Shown: positions 9,454 to 19,557, counted from the first letter of the stretch. The stretch: DNA of 64,000 nt from Anaerolineae bacterium (GCA_023382535.1 JAHDWA010000029.1:1-64000); one strand, 5' to 3'. Numbers and translations: made by a program. The notes: generated by a model not told the origin, from the sequence alone.

Positions 9454-10224
9454 GTGTCTTCAAAGAAGCGGAAACGACTCGATTCGGCTGTGTCTGCCAT
9501 CCAGCAGAAGTGGGGCCTGCAGGTCATCCGGCAGGGGGCGAGCCGGGGCCTGACGGCCGAGTTTCCGCACATCCCCACCGGTTTTCAGAATCTGGATCAG
9601 ATTCTGACCGGCATTGGCGGCATCCCCCGTGGCCGCTTAACTGAACTCCTTGGTACCCCAACATCCGGTATGGCCACCCTGGCCCTCAAGATTGTCGCTG
9701 AAGCCCAGGCCGTCAAAGATGTCGCCGCTTACCTCGATCTCGGGGCAACCTTTGACCCCGACTATGCCGCCCGTTGCCACGTTAATCTCTCCAAGCTCTT
9801 GCTGGTCCGGCCCCACAGCGGAGCCGAGGCACTGGAGATTGCTCACTCTCTGATCAACAGTCGCGGGCTGGGTGTCCTGATTTTTGACTCGGTGGCCCAA
9901 CTCCGGGCCGGTCCTTTAGGGACCGAAACGCTCTCGCCCATTTTACGACAACTGCCCCAAGTGTTGGCCCACTCCCCTTGCGCCCCCATCTTCCTGACCC
10001 CGCTCTCAGCTAATCAAGAATTGGTTTACCCCGGCAGTTTTGCCCTGCCCGATTACGCCACCGTCCGGCTGCGGTTGACCAAGGAACGCTGGCTCTATCG
10101 CGGCGATGATGTGCGCGGCTACGAAGCTCAGGTGCAGGTCATCAAAAACAAGCTGGGCGCAGCCAACAAGAGTACCCGGATCGCCATCACCTTCAACGGA
10201 GTGGTTAAAGGGGACAGCACATGA
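9454..10224 (+). CDS. imuA: ImuA-like RecA-fold protein of the mutagenesis cassette
   Basis: The protein of about 256 residues has a RecA/RadA-like core: PTGFQNLDQILTGIGGIPRGRLTELLG resembles the entry to a P-loop, then LGTPTSGMATLAL in place of a canonical GxxxxGK[ST], and a Walker-B-like LGVLIFDSV. The Lys of Walker A is not evident, so ATP hydrolysis may be lost, as in other ImuA/SulA-like proteins. The GTG at 9454 sits a few bases after a GGGAGG ribosome-binding site and is preferred over a TTG at 9442 that overlaps it. The stop overlaps the imuB start (ATGA), which indicates translational coupling. ImuA-type proteins help recruit the translesion machinery. The family assignment rests on fold clues plus operon order. 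Confidence 0.8.
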   Translation: MSSKKRKRLDSAVSAIQQKWGLQVIRQGASRGLTAEFPHIPTGFQNLDQILTGIGGIPRGRLTELLGTPTSGMATLALKIVAEAQAVKDVAAYLDLGATFDPDYAARCHVNLSKLLLVRPHSGAEALEIAHSLINSRGLGVLIFDSVAQLRAGPLGTETLSPILRQLPQVLAHSPCAPIFLTPLSANQELVYPGSFALPDYATVRLRLTKERWLYRGDDVRGYEAQVQVIKNKLGAANKSTRIAITFNGVVKGDST

Positions 10225-11420
10225 TCGCGGCGGTGAATATCCCCTATTTTGCTGCCGGCATCCTCCGGCAAGGGAATCCTCTGCTGGCCACACTTCCCTT
10301 CATCATCGGTGAGCCACCCCAGGCGCCTGAACGAGTCTACGCTGTTTCCCCCGAAGCTGTTGAGATTGGCATCAGACCCGGTATGCCAGTGCGACAAGCC
10401 CAAGTCCTCTGTCCGGGCATACACCTGGTGCCAAACCAGCCTCATCATTACCACAGTGGCTACACTGAACTGCTGGCCGTCCTGGACCAGTTTACCCCGG
10501 TCATTGAACCCGAGCAGATTGGGGCCAGCGCCCGCCTTTATCTCGACCTGGGTACACTGCCCCTCAAAAAACCGGTGGAGTTGGTGAAAGCGCTGGGTCA
10601 GGCCATCCGGGAAAAGAGCGGTCTGGCTCCGGCCGTGGGCTTAGCCAAAGGCAAGTTTCCCGCTCACGTGGCGGCGAGTTCGGTCAAGCCGAATCGTGCC
10701 TCGATTGTCAGCCCCGGCCAGGAAGCGATCTTTTTAGCCCCGCGCGCCGTGACGCTTCTCCCGCTTGATCAGGAATTAGCCTACCGCTTTCACCTGTTGG
10801 GGCTGCGGACGTTAGGCCAACTGGCGGCCCTGCCAGCCGGCGCGATGCTGACCCAGTTTGGAGTGCAGGGACGCTGGCTGCACCAGTTAGCCAGGGGGTA
10901 CGACGACCGGCCGGTTAAACCCCAACCTCTCCCTACCACCGAGCAGATTACCCGCCGCTTTGACGACGCCATTGCGAACCGGCTGATCCTGAACGCTCAG
11001 TGTCAGAATCTGGCCGCCGAGTTAGCCCAGCGGCTGCAGATTCTGCGACAGATCGGCCGGGAACTACGGCTCACTCTGCACCTGGAAAATGAGACGACGT
11101 GGACCCGAGTGCGCTTGCTGCGCCAGGCAACCGGCCAGGCCGAGCGGTTGAGTGAGAGTCTCACCCTGCTGCTGGATCAGGCCAGGATAAGCTGCGGGGT
11201 GGTTGCGATCACTGTCAGCCTGGGTGAACTCAGCCCGGTGAGCGGGGAACAGCTGGAGTTGTTTACCTTTGGGGGTGAGCAGGAGCGCCGTTTGGGTGAG
11301 GTGCTGCCCCACCTGGTGGCCCGGTATGGAGAACATCGCTTTTATCAGGCCCTGGTCACCAGTCCGTTGGCCACCCTGCCGGAAGCACGTTTTCAGCTTC
11401 AGCCGACCCGTAATCTATGA
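10221..11420 (+). CDS. imuB: ImuB, Y-family polymerase homologue lacking catalytic acids
   Basis: This 399-residue DinB-like protein has the palm, fingers and helix-hairpin-helix layout of Y-family polymerases (LGLRTLGQLAALPAG is the HhH region). The first catalytic Asp is replaced (MIAAVNIPYFA instead of a D-x-D-AFFA motif). The usual SxDE motif reads GASARLYLDLG. It is therefore probably a non-catalytic hub, as established for ImuB, which bridges DnaE2, ImuA and the sliding clamp. It overlaps both neighbours by ATGA, and expression should be SOS-induced from the box at 9392. Confidence 0.88.
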   Translation: MIAAVNIPYFAAGILRQGNPLLATLPFIIGEPPQAPERVYAVSPEAVEIGIRPGMPVRQAQVLCPGIHLVPNQPHHYHSGYTELLAVLDQFTPVIEPEQIGASARLYLDLGTLPLKKPVELVKALGQAIREKSGLAPAVGLAKGKFPAHVAASSVKPNRASIVSPGQEAIFLAPRAVTLLPLDQELAYRFHLLGLRTLGQLAALPAGAMLTQFGVQGRWLHQLARGYDDRPVKPQPLPTTEQITRRFDDAIANRLILNAQCQNLAAELAQRLQILRQIGRELRLTLHLENETTWTRVRLLRQATGQAERLSESLTLLLDQARISCGVVAITVSLGELSPVSGEQLELFTFGGEQERRLGEVLPHLVARYGEHRFYQALVTSPLATLPEARFQLQPTRNL

Positions 11421-11671
11421 CCTACCTCTGGCCAAAAGGCGAAGCCATTACCGTAAAGAGCGATGCGCTGGCCACACCCCTGGTTTTTACCTGGCAGGGC
11501 CAGGTGCATCCGGTCCAGGCGATTGCTAAACGCTGGCGGGTGGACCAGGGCTGGTGGCGCAAGCGAGTCTGGCGGGAGTATTTCAAACTGACCACCCAGA
11601 CGGGTATGTTAGTCATCATTTTTCGGGAGGTACAAACCGGGGCCTGGTACCTGCAGCGCCTTTATGATTAG
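11417..11671 (+). CDS. Small conserved protein of imu cassette (DUF6504-like)
   Basis: An 84-residue basic, Trp-rich protein (RWRVDQGWWRKRVWREYFKL, then LVIIFREVQTGAWYLQRLYD). Proteins of this type, annotated DUF6504, often sit between imuB and dnaE2 in actinobacteria and Chloroflexota. Its function is unknown; the context suggests an accessory role in translesion synthesis. It overlaps imuB by four bases, and its stop directly abuts the GTG of dnaE2. Confidence 0.75.
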   Translation: MTYLWPKGEAITVKSDALATPLVFTWQGQVHPVQAIAKRWRVDQGWWRKRVWREYFKLTTQTGMLVIIFREVQTGAWYLQRLYD

Positions 11672-14600
11672 GTGTTGGGGATCGGAGATCGGTTTCCAAT
11701 CCTTGACCCGTGGCCCCCGACCCCAATGGATTACATAGAACTTCACTGCCACTCCAATTTCAGCTTGCTCGACGGAGCCTCCCCTCCCGAAGATTTGATG
11801 AGCCGAGCCGCAGAGTTAGGGATGCCGGCCCTGGCCCTGACCGACCATGATAATGTCTATGGGGCAGTGCGCTTTGCCCAAGCCGCCCAGGCTGTCGGCA
11901 TCAAGCCGATTTTGGGTGCTGAACCGACCCTGGCCGGTGGGCATCATCTCACCGTGCTGGTTGAAAATGAAGCCGGCTGGCGCAACCTGTGCTGGCTGAT
12001 TAGCCAAGCGCAGCATAACGCTCCCAAAGGCCAGGCGGCTCTGCCCCCAACTGCTCTGCCGAATCATACCGAGGGATTGATTGCTTTATCGGGTTGTCGC
12101 CAGGGTGAGATAGCGGTGGCGCTATTACGCCGCGACCGGGAGGCAGCTTTGAACGCCGCCCGGCGTTATCGCGATCTCTTCAGCCCGGCCCGATTCTGGA
12201 TCGAACTACAGCACCATCTCCGACCCGAAGATGGGAATCTAATTAGAGCATCGGTGGAGCTGGCTCGCCATCTGGGAATTGGTTATGTGGCGACCAACAA
12301 CGTCCACTATGCCACCCGTCCTGGCTGCCGCTTGCAGGATGTGCTGGTCTGCATCCGCCACCAGCTCAGCCTGGATGAAGCTGGGCCGATTCTGCGGCCC
12401 AACTCCGAGTTTTATCTCAAATCGGCCCAACAGCTTGCGCCTCTCTTTACAGCCTACCCTGAAGCCCTGACCAACACCGGCCGCATTGCCGAACGCTGTG
12501 ACTTCACCTTGCAGTACGGCTTGCAGGATTTACCCCGCTTCCCGACCCCGCCGAATCTGACTGCGGAGGCATACCTTCACCACCTGTGCGAGGCGGCTCT
12601 GCCCCAACGCTATCCCGATTCAGCAGTCCGAGCAGCCGAACAACTGGCCCACGAACTGGCGATTATTGAGGGAGCCGGGTTGGCCAATTATTTCCTGATT
12701 GTCTGGGACATTGTCCGCTTTGCCCGCGAGCAGGGCATCCGCTGCCAGGGCCGGGGGTCGGCGGCCAACTCGATTGCGGCCTATCTCCTGAATCTTAGCC
12801 CGATTGATCCCCTGGAGCACCACCTGGTCTTTGAACGCTTCCTGTCAGCCGAAAGAGCCATCGCTCCGGATATTGATCTGGACTTCGAGGCGCTGGACCC
12901 CCGGGAAGCGGTCATCCAGTACGTTTACGAGCGGTATGGTCTGGACCACGCGGCCATGGCCTGCACCTTTGTCACCTTTCAAAAGCGTAGCGCCATGCGC
13001 GATATCGCCAAAGTATTGGGATTGGCGGAGGCAGCGGTGAAGCAGGCGGCCGATCAGTTAGCCGATTCGGAAATGACTTCACTTCCTGCTGAGAATGGGC
13101 CGCTGGGGCTGCTACTTGACCTGAGCCGGCAAATCCATAACTACCCGCGCCACCTGGGGATTCATAACGGCGGGATGATCCTCACCGGCCCGCCCTTGAC
13201 CACCCGCCTGCCGACCGAGCCGGCGACGATGGCGAATCGTTTTGTGGTCCAGTGGGACAAGGAGAGCCTGGAAGCAGCCGGGCTGATCAAGATTGATCTT
13301 TTGGGTTTGCGGATGCTCTCGGCCATCTCAGAAACGGTGCAGCTCGTCGAGCGGACCCGTGGGATTGCCCCCGACCTGGAGGAGCGGTCCTTTAAGGACC
13401 CGGCTGTGTACGAGTTGATTGCAGCCGCCGATACCCTGGGGGTATTCCAGGTAGAGTCGCGCGCCCAATCGCAGATGTTACCCTGCTTGCAGCCCCGCTG
13501 TTTCAATGATTTGATTGTGGCGATTTCCCTCATTCGCCCCGGCCCAATCCAGGGCAATATGGTCCATCCTTACCTCCGCCGCCGCACCGGGCTGGAGCCG
13601 GTCACTTACCTGCATCCCCGTTTAGAATCTGCTTTGGCAGAGACGTTAGGGGTTATCTTATTCCAGGAACAGGTCTTGAAAGTGGCCCGCGACCTGGCCG
13701 GTTTCACTGCCGGGCAGGGTGAACAACTGCGCCGGGCTTTGGGAGCCAGGCAAGGGGGTATAAAAATTCAACGTTTTCGGGAGGCATTTCTGAGCGGTGC
13801 TCAGGCGAATGGAGTGTCGTTGGCCGTGGCCGAAGCGGTCTTTGAGCAGCTCCGGGCTTTTGGGGGCTATGCCTTTGCCAAGAGCCACGCAGCGGCATTT
13901 GCCGTACTGGTCTACCAGTCGGCCTGGTTGAAGCGCTATTATCCGGCCGAATTCCTGGCGGCGATTATGAATAACCAGCCAATGGGGTTTTGGAATCCGG
14001 CTGTTTTGGTGGGGGATGCCCAGCGGCGAGGTATCCCTGTCCTGCCGGTGGATATCCAGCGCAGCCGGAATCGGTGTACGGTTGAGCAGGAAGGTATTCG
14101 ACTCGGCTTCAATTACATTGCCGGTTTGGGGGAAGGGGGGATCACCCGGCTGGAAGAGGCTCGTCGGGTCCGTTCCTTTACCAATCTGGCCGACTTCTGC
14201 CGGCGCACGCAACTCCCCCGGCGGATGGTACAGAATCTGATTCTGGTGGGGGCGATGGATGGCTGGGGTATCCCCCGCCGGAAGCTGCTGTGGGAGTTGG
14301 GTCAGTTGCGCTATGCCGAGGCGGAATTGGATTGGGTCTTTCCTGATGAGGGCGTAACTCTGCCCCCCTTTTCAGCTATAGAAGAGATGCTGGCGGAACA
14401 AGAAGTGCTGGGTCTATCTACCGGGGATCACGTTATGAGCCATTTTGGAGCCTGGATTACCAAACACGGTATCCTGAGCAGCCGGGAATTGGCCGGGTGT
14501 TCTTCAGAGCAACAAGTACAGGTGGCCGGGTTGCTAGTTGTCCATCAGAGTCCGCCGACCGCGAAAGGATTTTATTTTCTAACGCTTGAAGACTCGGAAG

Positions 14601-14773
14601 GGCTGGTGGATGTGATTGTCCGCCCACAGGTTTACGCTCGCTATCGGGGTCTGATCCGGACAACTTCTCTGCTAATCGTAGAGGGGCAGGTTCAGCACCA
14701 GGGTGGCGTGACGAATCTATTAGCCGAGCGAATGACTCCTCTACCTACCAATCCAATGCTCCAAGGAGCATAA
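11672..14773 (+). CDS. dnaE2: Error-prone DNA polymerase III alpha subunit DnaE2
   Basis: A 1033-residue C-family polymerase. It has an N-terminal PHP domain (YIELHCHSNFSLLDGAS, LTDHDNVYG), palm acids in APDIDLDFE, and the FQVESRAQSQML signature that separates DnaE2 from the replicative DnaE1. The helix-hairpin-helix and OB domains are at the C-terminus (VAGLLVV...TLEDSEGLVDVIV). It performs damage-tolerant, mutagenic synthesis with ImuA and ImuB. The GTG at 11672 keeps perfect coupling to the upstream stop. The ATG at 11726, directly before the conserved YIELHCHS, is an equally plausible start. Transcription ends at the hairpin at 14879. Confidence 0.93.
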   Translation: MLGIGDRFPILDPWPPTPMDYIELHCHSNFSLLDGASPPEDLMSRAAELGMPALALTDHDNVYGAVRFAQAAQAVGIKPILGAEPTLAGGHHLTVLVENEAGWRNLCWLISQAQHNAPKGQAALPPTALPNHTEGLIALSGCRQGEIAVALLRRDREAALNAARRYRDLFSPARFWIELQHHLRPEDGNLIRASVELARHLGIGYVATNNVHYATRPGCRLQDVLVCIRHQLSLDEAGPILRPNSEFYLKSAQQLAPLFTAYPEALTNTGRIAERCDFTLQYGLQDLPRFPTPPNLTAEAYLHHLCEAALPQRYPDSAVRAAEQLAHELAIIEGAGLANYFLIVWDIVRFAREQGIRCQGRGSAANSIAAYLLNLSPIDPLEHHLVFERFLSAERAIAPDIDLDFEALDPREAVIQYVYERYGLDHAAMACTFVTFQKRSAMRDIAKVLGLAEAAVKQAADQLADSEMTSLPAENGPLGLLLDLSRQIHNYPRHLGIHNGGMILTGPPLTTRLPTEPATMANRFVVQWDKESLEAAGLIKIDLLGLRMLSAISETVQLVERTRGIAPDLEERSFKDPAVYELIAAADTLGVFQVESRAQSQMLPCLQPRCFNDLIVAISLIRPGPIQGNMVHPYLRRRTGLEPVTYLHPRLESALAETLGVILFQEQVLKVARDLAGFTAGQGEQLRRALGARQGGIKIQRFREAFLSGAQANGVSLAVAEAVFEQLRAFGGYAFAKSHAAAFAVLVYQSAWLKRYYPAEFLAAIMNNQPMGFWNPAVLVGDAQRRGIPVLPVDIQRSRNRCTVEQEGIRLGFNYIAGLGEGGITRLEEARRVRSFTNLADFCRRTQLPRRMVQNLILVGAMDGWGIPRRKLLWELGQLRYAEAELDWVFPDEGVTLPPFSAIEEMLAEQEVLGLSTGDHVMSHFGAWITKHGILSSRELAGCSSEQQVQVAGLLVVHQSPPTAKGFYFLTLEDSEGLVDVIVRPQVYARYRGLIRTTSLLIVEGQVQHQGGVTNLLAERMTPLPTNPMLQGA

Positions 14774-14878
14774 AAACCCCCAATTTTTGGGCTGTTATCA
14801 AGATCAATTTTATTGTATTATGGTGATAGTACCTGATGCTGAATTATGTTGATATAGAAATAGATTTATGCTTGGGAG

Positions 14879-14915
14879 CAACCCACCAGTGTTTCGAGGT
14901 GGGTTGTTATTCTTT
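14879..14915 (+). terminator. Intrinsic terminator after dnaE2
   Basis: A 9-bp perfect stem CAACCCACC (14879-14887) / GGTGGGTTG (14898-14906) with a 10-nt loop is followed by a T-rich run (TTATTCTTT). It ends the imu operon and argues against an in-frame ATG at 14868 as the start of the next gene. Confidence 0.85.
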
Positions 14916-14936
14916 AAACCGGAAAGTCAGATAAAA

Positions 14937-15815
14937 ATGGGAGACTTACAACAAGCCATTACTGTCATTAAGGCAGGTGATAAAGCGGGCGGCAAGCAAT
15001 TACTGATCGAGGTCATAAAGGCCAATCCACACAACGAGGTAGCTTGGCTATGGATGGGCCAGGTTGTAAGTGCTGATGAAGAACGGCGAAAATGCTTGCA
15101 AAATGTCTTGAAACTTAATCCTAACAACAAGGTCGCCAAGCGGGGATTGGCTATGATCCAACAGCGACAAGCAAGTGAGCCTATTGACCAGCCAACCAAA
15201 AAAGTGCTTCCTCAACCCATCGAAGAACCGCCATCCAAACAAGAACTAGCCCTGCCGGCTAATAAATTGGAGCCTATTGGCGTATTACCCCTTATAGAGC
15301 GGTTGGAACGAATGACGCCTCCAAGTAATCCCCGGCTCATTCGTCCATTGAAAGCCATTAAACAAGAGACCACTAAGAAATGCCCTTATTGTGCTGAGAC
15401 GATTAAAGTGGAGGCCGTTGTTTGCCGGTTCTGTGGTACGGATTTAAGAACTGGTCCACAATCTAAAGCGATTGTACAACAGCCTCAAACTCCCATCGTA
15501 ATACAAGCACCGCCGCAGCGTTTATGGAGTCCAGGCGTTGCTGCGATTCTCAGTTTCTTTATTCCAGGCGTTGGCCAAATGTATAAAGGGCAAGTAGGCG
15601 GTGGTATACTGTGGTTAATTTTCGTTCTGGTTGGCTATGGCTTCTTCATTATTCCAGGCTTAATTTTACATTTTATATGCATTTTTGATGCTGCCGGCGG
15701 CGATCCCTATAAACAAATTAGAGGCGGTGGTGGTGGGCTGCTCGGAATACTTGGCGTTATTGCTTTGCTGTTTCTATTCCTTTGTGTATGTGGAGCATTA
15801 GTCGGGGGGTCATAG
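14937..15815 (+). CDS. TPR - zinc ribbon - TM2-like membrane protein
   Basis: About 292 residues. The N-terminus (GDLQQAITVIKAGDKAGGKQ, then NEVAWLWMGQV) is the tetratricopeptide pair that is very common in Chloroflexota proteins of varied function. A double-CxxC zinc ribbon follows (CPYCAETI, CRFCGTDL). The C-terminus has two hydrophobic segments with PGVGQMYKGQ between them, typical of the TM2 domain, and then a Gly-rich hydrophobic tail. It is probably a membrane protein; no precise role can be assigned. The start at 14937 is chosen because the upstream in-frame codons form the terminator hairpin. Confidence 0.8.
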   Translation: MGDLQQAITVIKAGDKAGGKQLLIEVIKANPHNEVAWLWMGQVVSADEERRKCLQNVLKLNPNNKVAKRGLAMIQQRQASEPIDQPTKKVLPQPIEEPPSKQELALPANKLEPIGVLPLIERLERMTPPSNPRLIRPLKAIKQETTKKCPYCAETIKVEAVVCRFCGTDLRTGPQSKAIVQQPQTPIVIQAPPQRLWSPGVAAILSFFIPGVGQMYKGQVGGGILWLIFVLVGYGFFIIPGLILHFICIFDAAGGDPYKQIRGGGGGLLGILGVIALLFLFLCVCGALVGGS

Positions 15816-15915
15816 CATAAAGTCAAACAAATAACTGGTTTGTATTTTATTAGGCTGGCGTTTTTACTTGGGGATTGTAGTAAGACGCGAGTCATGATAA
15901 AATAAACGAAAAGCA

Positions 15916-15957
15916 AAAGACCCCTCGGCTGCCAAACCTATAGGGGTCTTTATCTAT
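15916..15957 (+). terminator. Intrinsic terminator
   Basis: A 10-bp stem AAAGACCCCT (15916-15925) / AGGGGTCTTT (15942-15951) is followed by a T-rich stretch. It closes the TM2-protein transcript and separates it from the defence island. Confidence 0.8.
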
Positions 15958-16077
15958 TTCCTGTGACCAGGTAAAGCGGCCTGGCCGTGTGTTGTTGAGC
16001 ATATCTTAGCACAGAGGCGCGGTCCGGTCAAGGGCAGCGCTTTTTTGTTTTACCATCTCTTAACTGGGGCACCCGAT

Positions 16078-19000
16078 ATGGTCAAACTCGAAGACCTGAA
16101 ACCCGGCGTTAAGGTCAAAGGGATTGTTCCCGGACAAACCGTCTCCATTGTAGATGCCAAGTGGCACGGCTCCACGGCCGTGGAGCTGTTCTACAAACGG
16201 GTCGATGGTCAGCCGGGGACCCAACTGCTCTACCGCACAGATGAAGCCGGCCTGGAAGTGGGGCAGCCCCAACGAACCTGGCAGTTCAGCGCCGACGGCG
16301 AATTATTCCGGCTGGTCGCCGAAGCTTATCGCATCCACCTGGCCCATCTCTTCGACCCGGTGTTAGCTGTGCATACCTCGGTCATTGAACCGCTGCCCCA
16401 CCAGATTACCGGCGTTTACGGCGAGATGCTCACCCGCCAGCCGCTGCGCTTCTTGCTGGCCGACGATCCCGGCGCGGGCAAGACCATTATGGCCGGCCTG
16501 CTCATCAAAGAGGTGATCGTCAGAGGCGATGTGCGGCGCTGCCTGATCTGCGTCCCTGGGGGATTAGCTGCCCAATGGCAGGATGAACTGTGGTTTAAGT
16601 TCCAGCTTCGCTTCGACATTATGAGCCGCGAGACCATTGAAACCTCGGTTAGCGGCAACCCGTTTCAGGACAAAGATTTGCTCATTATTCGCTTGGACCA
16701 GGTGGCCCGCGACGACGAGTTGCAGGAAAAACTACGCCGGACCGAGTGGGACCTGGCTATCATTGACGAAGCCCACAAGATGTCGGCCCACTTTTGGGTG
16801 GGGGAACTGGAAGAGACCAAGCGCTACAAGCTGGGTAAGCTCTTAAGTTCCATCGCCCGCCACTTTATGCTGATGACAGCGACTCCCCATAACGGCAAAG
16901 AAGAAGATTTCCAGTTGTTTCTGGCTTTGCTCGATCCCGACCGCTTTGAAGGTCGTTTCCGTGAAGGGACTCACCAGGTGGACATCTCCGACATCATGCG
17001 CCGGATGATCAAGGAAGACCTGCGCCGTTTTGATGGCCGGCCCCTCTTCCCGGAGCGAATCGCTTACACCGCCAGTTATGCTCTCTCGCCGGGCGAAATC
17101 CAACTTTACAACGTCGTCACCGATTACGTGCGCGAGGAGTTCAACCGGGCCGACCAACTGGGCGATGACAAGCGCAAGGGCACGGTCGGCTTTGCCCTGA
17201 CCATTCTCCAGCGCCGCCTGGCCTCATCGCCCGAGGCCATTTACCAATCCCTAAAACGACGCCACCAGCGGCTGGACAAACGGCTGCAAGAAGTCAAAGG
17301 AGGCCAACAGGCTGCTGCAACCGATGATACCCGCTACTATGACCAGGGCTACCTGGAGGATTTGGACGACGCTCCGGCCGATGAGGTCGAAGCGATTGAG
17401 GAACAGGTCAGCGACAGCGCCACCGCCGCGCTGACCATCGCCGAACTGCAGGCTGAGATCGAAACGCTCAAAAAGCTGGAGACAATGGCCTACCGGGTCC
17501 GGCACAGCGGTACGGACCGCAAATGGGAAGAGTTAACCTCGATTCTCCAGGATGAGCAGCGCATGCTTGACGGCAACGGGCAACGCCGCAAGTTGGTCAT
17601 CTTTACCGAGCACCGCGATACACTGACCTATCTGTGGGAGCGCATTAGCATCCTCTTTGGCCGCGAGGATATTCTGGTCAGCATTGACGGCAGCGTACCG
17701 CGCGAGCAGCGCCGGGCTACCGAGGACCGCTTTCGCAATGACCCCGAGGTCTACATTTTGCTGGCGACCGATGCTGCCGGCGAGGGTATCAACCTGCAGC
17801 GCGCTCACCTGATGATCAACTATGATTTGCCCTGGAATCCTAACCGGCTGGAGCAGCGTTTTGGCCGCATCCACCGCATCGGCCAGACCGAGGTCTGCCA
17901 CCTCTGGAACCTGGTGGCCGGAGAGACACGGGAAGGCCAGGTCTACGCCCGGCTGCTCCACAAGCTGGAAACAGAGAGCAAAGCCTTGCAGGGCAAGGTC
18001 TTTGATGTCTTGGGCGCGTTATTCGAGCAGACCCCGCTGAGCAAGCTGCTAGTTGAGGCGATCCGCTACGGCGATCAGCCCGAGGTGCGGGCCAAATTGG
18101 AACAGAAGGTGGATAATGCCGTGGACCAGGAACGGGTGCGGGAGTTACTGGAGACTCGCTCCCTGGTCACCGAACGGATGGATACCAGCCAGATCATGCG
18201 CATCCGCGAGGAGATGGAACGTTACGCCGCCCGGCGCTTGCAGCCCCACTACATCAAGTCCTTCTTTCTGCAAGCCTTCGAGCGGCTGGGCGGTTCGCTG
18301 CGGGAACGGGAGCCTGGGCGCTACCGCATCAGCCACGTTCCGGCCCGAATCCGCCACCAGGCCAAAGAGTTGGGCACGACCGTGCCGGTATGGGAAAAGT
18401 ATGACCGGGTTTGCTTTGACAAGGAGCAGTTGACCCACGCCGGGCAGGTGCAGGCCGACTTTGTTTGTCCGGGCCATCCTTTGCTGGATACTGTCATCAG
18501 CCTCACCCTGGACAAATACCGCGAGACACTGCGCTCCGGGGCGGTGCTGGTGGATGAAACCGATCCTGGCCGCGAGCCGCGCGTCTTATTTTTCCTGGAG
18601 CAGAATATCCAGGATGCGGGGACCTCCTCAAGCGGGGCCAAGCGAGTGATTTCCCGTGAGGTTCACTTTGTCGAAATTGACGCCGGGGGACAGATTCGGG
18701 CGGGCGGCTATGCGCCCTACCTGGATTACCGGCCGGCTACAACTGAGGAGTTAGCCCAGCTCGAATCGGCTCTAACGGCTGATTGGCTCGCCGGAGAAGC
18801 ACTGGAAAGCCAGGTAATGGCCTACGCCATCGAAAAGCTGGTGCCGCGCCATCTCCAGCAGGTCCGGCAGCGGCGCGAGGCCCAGGTGGATAAAACCCTG
18901 GCCGCCGTCCACGAGCGGCTGACCAAGGAGATCAACTATTGGGACAAGCGGGCGGCCGAACTGCGCCAGCAGGAAAAATCGGGTAAGGCCAATAACCGGC

Positions 19001-19557
19001 TCAATGCCGCCAAGGCCCAGCAGCGGGCCGACGAACTGGCCGCCCGGCTGGAACGGCGCAAAGAGGAACTGGCCCTGGAGCGGCAAATCTCGGCAACCCC
19101 ACCCATCATCATCGGTGGGGCGGTGATTATCCCGCTGGGGCTGCTGTTGGGAGATAAGACGCCACCCGAATTGATGGACCGGCGCATTACCGAAGCCATC
19201 GCTATGCAGGCAGTCCTCCAAACTGAGGCGGGGCTGGGTTATCACCCTCGCGACGTGCACAAAGAGAACCTGGGCTACGACATCGAGAGCCTGGACCCCC
19301 GCACCGGCCGGCTGCGCTTCATCGAAGCCAAGGGCCGCCGGGCCGGCGCGGAGACCGTGACCGTGACCCGTAATGAGATTTTGACTGCCATCAATTCGCC
19401 GGAGCAGTATATCCTGGCCATCGTCGAGGTGGAAAACGGGCAGGCCAAAGCGCCGCGCTATGTCCGCCAGCCCTTCAGCCGTGAGCCGGATTTTGGGGTG
19501 ACCAGCAGTAATTATGATTTGGCTGAATTACTGGCGCGGAGTGATACAGCCTCCTAG
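16078..19557 (+). CDS. SNF2-family helicase with C-terminal DUF3883 domain
   Basis: About 1159 residues. A helicase core spans about residues 100-650, with Walker A DDPGAGKT (about 130), a DEAH box IIDEAHK (about 230), motif III LMTATPHN, motif V ATDAAGEGINLQ and motif VI QRFGRIHRIGQ. A long charged coiled-coil region follows. The end (about 1055-1135; ENLGYDIESLD, LRFIEAKGR) matches DUF3883, which has E-x-K residues suggestive of a nuclease-like fold. Such SNF2/DUF3883 proteins occur in restriction-like defence islands, where they probably translocate on invading DNA. The ATG at 16078 is preferred over an upstream TTG. With the downstream DUF1156 methylase and DUF499 ATPase it forms the core of the island. 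Confidence 0.85.
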   Translation: MVKLEDLKPGVKVKGIVPGQTVSIVDAKWHGSTAVELFYKRVDGQPGTQLLYRTDEAGLEVGQPQRTWQFSADGELFRLVAEAYRIHLAHLFDPVLAVHTSVIEPLPHQITGVYGEMLTRQPLRFLLADDPGAGKTIMAGLLIKEVIVRGDVRRCLICVPGGLAAQWQDELWFKFQLRFDIMSRETIETSVSGNPFQDKDLLIIRLDQVARDDELQEKLRRTEWDLAIIDEAHKMSAHFWVGELEETKRYKLGKLLSSIARHFMLMTATPHNGKEEDFQLFLALLDPDRFEGRFREGTHQVDISDIMRRMIKEDLRRFDGRPLFPERIAYTASYALSPGEIQLYNVVTDYVREEFNRADQLGDDKRKGTVGFALTILQRRLASSPEAIYQSLKRRHQRLDKRLQEVKGGQQAAATDDTRYYDQGYLEDLDDAPADEVEAIEEQVSDSATAALTIAELQAEIETLKKLETMAYRVRHSGTDRKWEELTSILQDEQRMLDGNGQRRKLVIFTEHRDTLTYLWERISILFGREDILVSIDGSVPREQRRATEDRFRNDPEVYILLATDAAGEGINLQRAHLMINYDLPWNPNRLEQRFGRIHRIGQTEVCHLWNLVAGETREGQVYARLLHKLETESKALQGKVFDVLGALFEQTPLSKLLVEAIRYGDQPEVRAKLEQKVDNAVDQERVRELLETRSLVTERMDTSQIMRIREEMERYAARRLQPHYIKSFFLQAFERLGGSLREREPGRYRISHVPARIRHQAKELGTTVPVWEKYDRVCFDKEQLTHAGQVQADFVCPGHPLLDTVISLTLDKYRETLRSGAVLVDETDPGREPRVLFFLEQNIQDAGTSSSGAKRVISREVHFVEIDAGGQIRAGGYAPYLDYRPATTEELAQLESALTADWLAGEALESQVMAYAIEKLVPRHLQQVRQRREAQVDKTLAAVHERLTKEINYWDKRAAELRQQEKSGKANNRLNAAKAQQRADELAARLERRKEELALERQISATPPIIIGGAVIIPLGLLLGDKTPPELMDRRITEAIAMQAVLQTEAGLGYHPRDVHKENLGYDIESLDPRTGRLRFIEAKGRRAGAETVTVTRNEILTAINSPEQYILAIVEVENGQAKAPRYVRQPFSREPDFGVTSSNYDLAELLARSDTAS

